From assembly GCA_030068145.1 (NCBI GenBank), contig JAPJBO010000235.1, positions 124,001 to 188,000 of the forward strand: a stretch of 64,000 bases of DNA. The letters are read 5' to 3'. Positions 62,701 to 64,000 of this stretch are shown here, piece after piece. Each line of letters begins with the position of its first letter. The stretch's first letter is position 1. The translations under genes and the position numbers were made by a program. A model generated the notes under the pieces. It ran no database searches. It saw only the letters and a list, made by a program, of their open reading frames with translations, and had not been told where the DNA came from. Origin of the DNA: Diplonema papillatum. Lineage: Eukaryota > Euglenozoa > Diplonemea > Diplonemida > Diplonemidae.

Positions 62701-64000
62701 CCCAGCCAGGCACCCAGCCAGTCACCCAGCCAGCTGCCCAGCCAGGCACCCGCCAGTCGCCCAGCCAGCTGCCCAGCCAGGCACCCAGCCAGTCGCCCAG
62801 CCAGCTGCCCAGCCAGGCACCCAGCCAGTCGCCCAGCCAGTCGCCCAGCCAGCCACCCAGCCAGTCGCCCAGCCAGCTGCCCAGCCAGGCACCCAGCCAG
62901 TCGCCCAGCCAGCTGCCCAGCCAGGCACCCAGCCAGTCGCCCAGCCAGCTGCCCAGCCAGGCACCCGGCCAGTCGCCCAGCCAGCTGCCCAGCCAGCTGC
63001 CCAGCCAGGCACCCAGCCAGTCGCCCAGCCAGCTGCCCAGCCAGCTGCCCAGCCAGGCACCCAGCCAGCTGCCCAGCCAGGCACCCAGCCAGTCGCCCAG
63101 CCAGCTGCCCAGCCAGCTGCCCAGCCAGCTGCCCAGCCAGCTGCCCAGCCAGCCACCCAGCCAGTCACCCAGCCAGCTGCCCAGCCAGGCACCCAGCCAG
63201 TCGCCCAGCCAGCTGCCCAGCCAGGCACCCAGCCAGTCGCCCAGCCAGTCGCCCAGCCAGCCACCCAGCCAGTCGCCCAGCCAGCTGCCCAGCCAGGCAC
63301 CCAGCCAGTCGCCCAGCCAGCTGCCCAGCCAGGCACCCAGCCAGTCGCCCAGCCAGCTGCCCAGCCAGGCACCCGGCCAGTCGCCCAGCCAGCTGCCCAG
63401 CCAGGCACCCAGCCAGTCGCCCAGCCAGCTGCCCAGCCAGGCACCCAGCCAGTCGCCCAGCCAGCTGCCCAGCCAGCTGCCCAGCCAGCTGCCCAGCCAG
63501 CTGCCCAGCCAGCTGCCCAGCCAGCTGCCCAGCCAGCTGCCCAGCCAGCTGCCCAGCCAGTCGCCCAGCCAGCTGCCCAGCCAGCTGCCCAGCCAGGCAC
63601 CCAGCCAGTCGCCCAGCCAGCTGCCCAGCCAGCTGCCCAGCCAGCTGCCCAGCCAGCTGCCCAGCCAGCTGCCCAGCCAGGCACCCAGCCAGTCGCCCAG
63701 CCAGCTGCCCAGCCAGGCACCCAGCCAGCCGGCCAGGACAATCCCCTTGTGAGCTGGTGGCAGGGAAAGGCCGAGGCGAGCCATCCAGTGCATCAGCCCA
63801 AGAAACGCAAGGTCGCTTGCACATTGGTCTCTTGCCAAGATGAGCATCACAGGTGGTCAGGAAGTACTGGAGGTGTTGGCAAGGCCAGTGTCTTTACCAC
63901 ACCCGAAATGGGTCCAAAGGGCCCCGTGCAGCGCGAACCACAACCGCAGTTGGGCTTGCGCGCAGAAAACGGGAGTTTGGCTCAAGAAAACGTCAGCGTC
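59720..64000 (+). CDS. Giant Gln/Pro/Ala/Ser tetrapeptide-repeat protein, 3'-partial
   Basis: One plus frame is open from the first ATG after a TGA at 59687-59689 to the last base, 1,427 codons, and has no stop in the window. In-frame ATGs at 59720, 59738, 59756 and 59774 are all possible starts; the last gives MAAEAAPVLSHIALGAYEQ. A unique N-terminal 50 residues (LPRLFNNTVTTSATPVARRF) is followed by about 1,270 residues from a 12-bp minisatellite, read as PASC/PASR, QPAA/QPGT/QPVA or PSQL/PSQS depending on local register. A unique C-terminal part follows: QDNPLVSWWQGKAEASHPVH, then the basic cluster PKKRKV, then TTPEMGPKGPVQREPQP, running off the edge. The basic cluster resembles a nuclear-localisation signal. 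Disordered protein; role unknown. The minus-strand WLGx frames are judged shadows. Confidence 0.6.
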   Translation, partial: MSFTFRMIVNKVMLKQGKMAAEAAPVLSHIALGAYEQCMAGLPRLFNNTVTTSATPVARRFGAAVMQNGASRPASCPASCPASHPASRPASCPASCPQPVAQPAAQPGTQPVAQPAAQPGTQPAAQPVAQPATQPVAQPAAQPGTQPVAQPAAQPGTQPVAQPAAQPGTQPVAQPAAQPGTQPVAQPAAQPAAQPGTQPVAQPAAQPAAQPAAQPAAQPGTQPVAQPAAQPAAHSQSPSQLPSQAPSQSPSQLPSQHPASRPASRPARHPASRPASCPARHPASRPASCPARHPASRPASCPARHPASRPASCPASCPARHPASRPASCPASCPASCPASCPASCPASTQPVAQPAAQPAAQPAAQPAAQPAAQPAAQPAAQPATQPVAQPAAQPAAQPVAQPAAQPGTQPVAQPAAQPAPSQSPSQLPSQAPSQSPSQRPASCPASCPASCPASCPASTQPVAQPAAQPAAHSQSPSQLPSQAPSQSPSQLPSQAPSQSPSQLPSQAPSQSPSQLPSQLPSQAPSQSPSQLPSQLPSQAPSQSPSQLPSQLPSQLPSQLPSQLPSQLPSQLPSQPPSQSPSQLPSQLPTASRPASCPARHPASRPARHPASRPASCPASRPASCPASCPASHPASRPASCPASCPQPVAQPAAQPGTQPVAQPAAQPGTQPVAQPAAQPAAQPATQPVAQPAAQPGTQPVAQPAAQPGTQPVAQPAAQPGTQPVAQPVAQPAAQPVAQPAAQPGTQPVAQPAAQPGTQPVAQPAAQPGTQPVAQPAAQPGTQPGTQPGTSQLPSQLPSQLPSQLPSQLPSQLPSQLPSQLPSQLPSQLPSQLPSQLPSQAPSQSPSQLPSQLPTASRPASCPARHPASRPASCPARHPASRPASCPARHPASRPASRPASHPASRPASCPARHPASRPASCPARHPASRPASCPARHPASRPASCPARHPASRPASCPARHPASRPASRPASHPASRPASCPARHPASRPASCPARHPASHPASCPARHPPVAQPAAQPGTQPVAQPAAQPGTQPVAQPVAQPATQPVAQPAAQPGTQPVAQPAAQPGTQPVAQPAAQPGTRPVAQPAAQPAAQPGTQPVAQPAAQPAAQPGTQPAAQPGTQPVAQPAAQPAAQPAAQPAAQPATQPVTQPAAQPGTQPVAQPAAQPGTQPVAQPVAQPATQPVAQPAAQPGTQPVAQPAAQPGTQPVAQPAAQPGTRPVAQPAAQPGTQPVAQPAAQPGTQPVAQPAAQPAAQPAAQPAAQPAAQPAAQPAAQPAAQPVAQPAAQPAAQPGTQPVAQPAAQPAAQPAAQPAAQPAAQPGTQPVAQPAAQPGTQPAGQDNPLVSWWQGKAEASHPVHQPKKRKVACTLVSCQDEHHRWSGSTGGVGKASVFTTPEMGPKGPVQREPQPQLGLRAENGSLAQENVSV
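59930..63728. repeat. 12-bp minisatellite, about 316 units
   Basis: Each unit is CCCAGCCAG plus a variable triplet, mainly CTG, TCG, GCA or CCA. Triplets follow higher-order patterns (CTG-GCA-TCG). Rare indels (for example CCCACAGCCAG and CCAGCACCCAG) shift the register. There is no TAA, TAG or TGA on the plus strand in any frame. Confidence 0.95.

Noticed and set aside
59821-63850. Minus-strand Trp-rich frames (WLGxWLGx) up to 1,324 codons
   Set aside because: Every frame of the 12-bp array is nearly stop-free. The plus strand has matching unique coding segments on both sides; the minus strand does not, and such Trp density is implausible.
63976-63986. TTTGGCTCAAG, like the 3' end of the dinoflagellate spliced leader
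   Set aside because: A single 11-base match without the rest of the leader; in the open repeat-protein frame it simply encodes LAQ.

Overview
The window is nuclear DNA from a eukaryote, most likely a protist or alga. The evidence is spliceosomal introns with GT..AG borders (five of the six donors modelled begin GTAT), two plant-type secreted phospholipase A2 genes, a nuclear 18S rRNA fragment, a USP-family ubiquitin protease fragment, a tyrosine-recombinase retrotransposon, a pogo/Tigger-like DNA transposon, tRNA-headed SINE-like repeats and many small inverted-repeat elements. I cannot fix the lineage. Genes are sparse and GC-rich; the spaces between them are mostly transposon debris.

Layout. 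1-3160: 3' part of a long coiled-coil gene and a decayed copy of its tail. 4918-6090: three-exon phospholipase A2-like gene with its catalytic pair replaced. 7507-16155: MITE-like elements around a two-exon unknown gene (8568-9366). 16160-21780: dispersed repeats, an 18S rRNA fragment and a minisatellite. 21974-24910: complete pogo-like transposon, its transposase fused to a cysteine-peptidase-like tail. 25300-33690: SINE-like and MITE repeats. 33690-35904: second copy of the coiled-coil-tail plus phospholipase A2 module, with an intact catalytic pair. 38283-38823: USP C-terminal fragment. 40192-40701: first exon of a zinc-ribbon/basic protein. 42126-51562: a block bounded by inverted repeats, built of a 10-bp-modular satellite into which a 4.7-kb tyrosine-recombinase retrotransposon inserted without target duplication. 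52.7-56.2 kb: repeats and candidate terminal exons. 58484-59338: two-exon unknown gene. 59720-64000: one uninterrupted frame over a 3.8-kb, 12-bp minisatellite that leaves the window still open.

How parts relate. The coiled-coil 3' end and phospholipase A2 occur together twice (about 3-6 kb and 33.7-35.9 kb), so they look like a duplicated two-gene unit; one copy kept the coiled-coil gene and lost the PLA2 active site, the other did the reverse. Both PLA2 proteins end in -DEL and so are probably returned to the ER. The retrotransposon has Gag and recombinase in one frame separated by a single UGA, and RT/RNase H in another frame. No prokaryotic operon, CRISPR array or complete rRNA or tRNA gene was seen.
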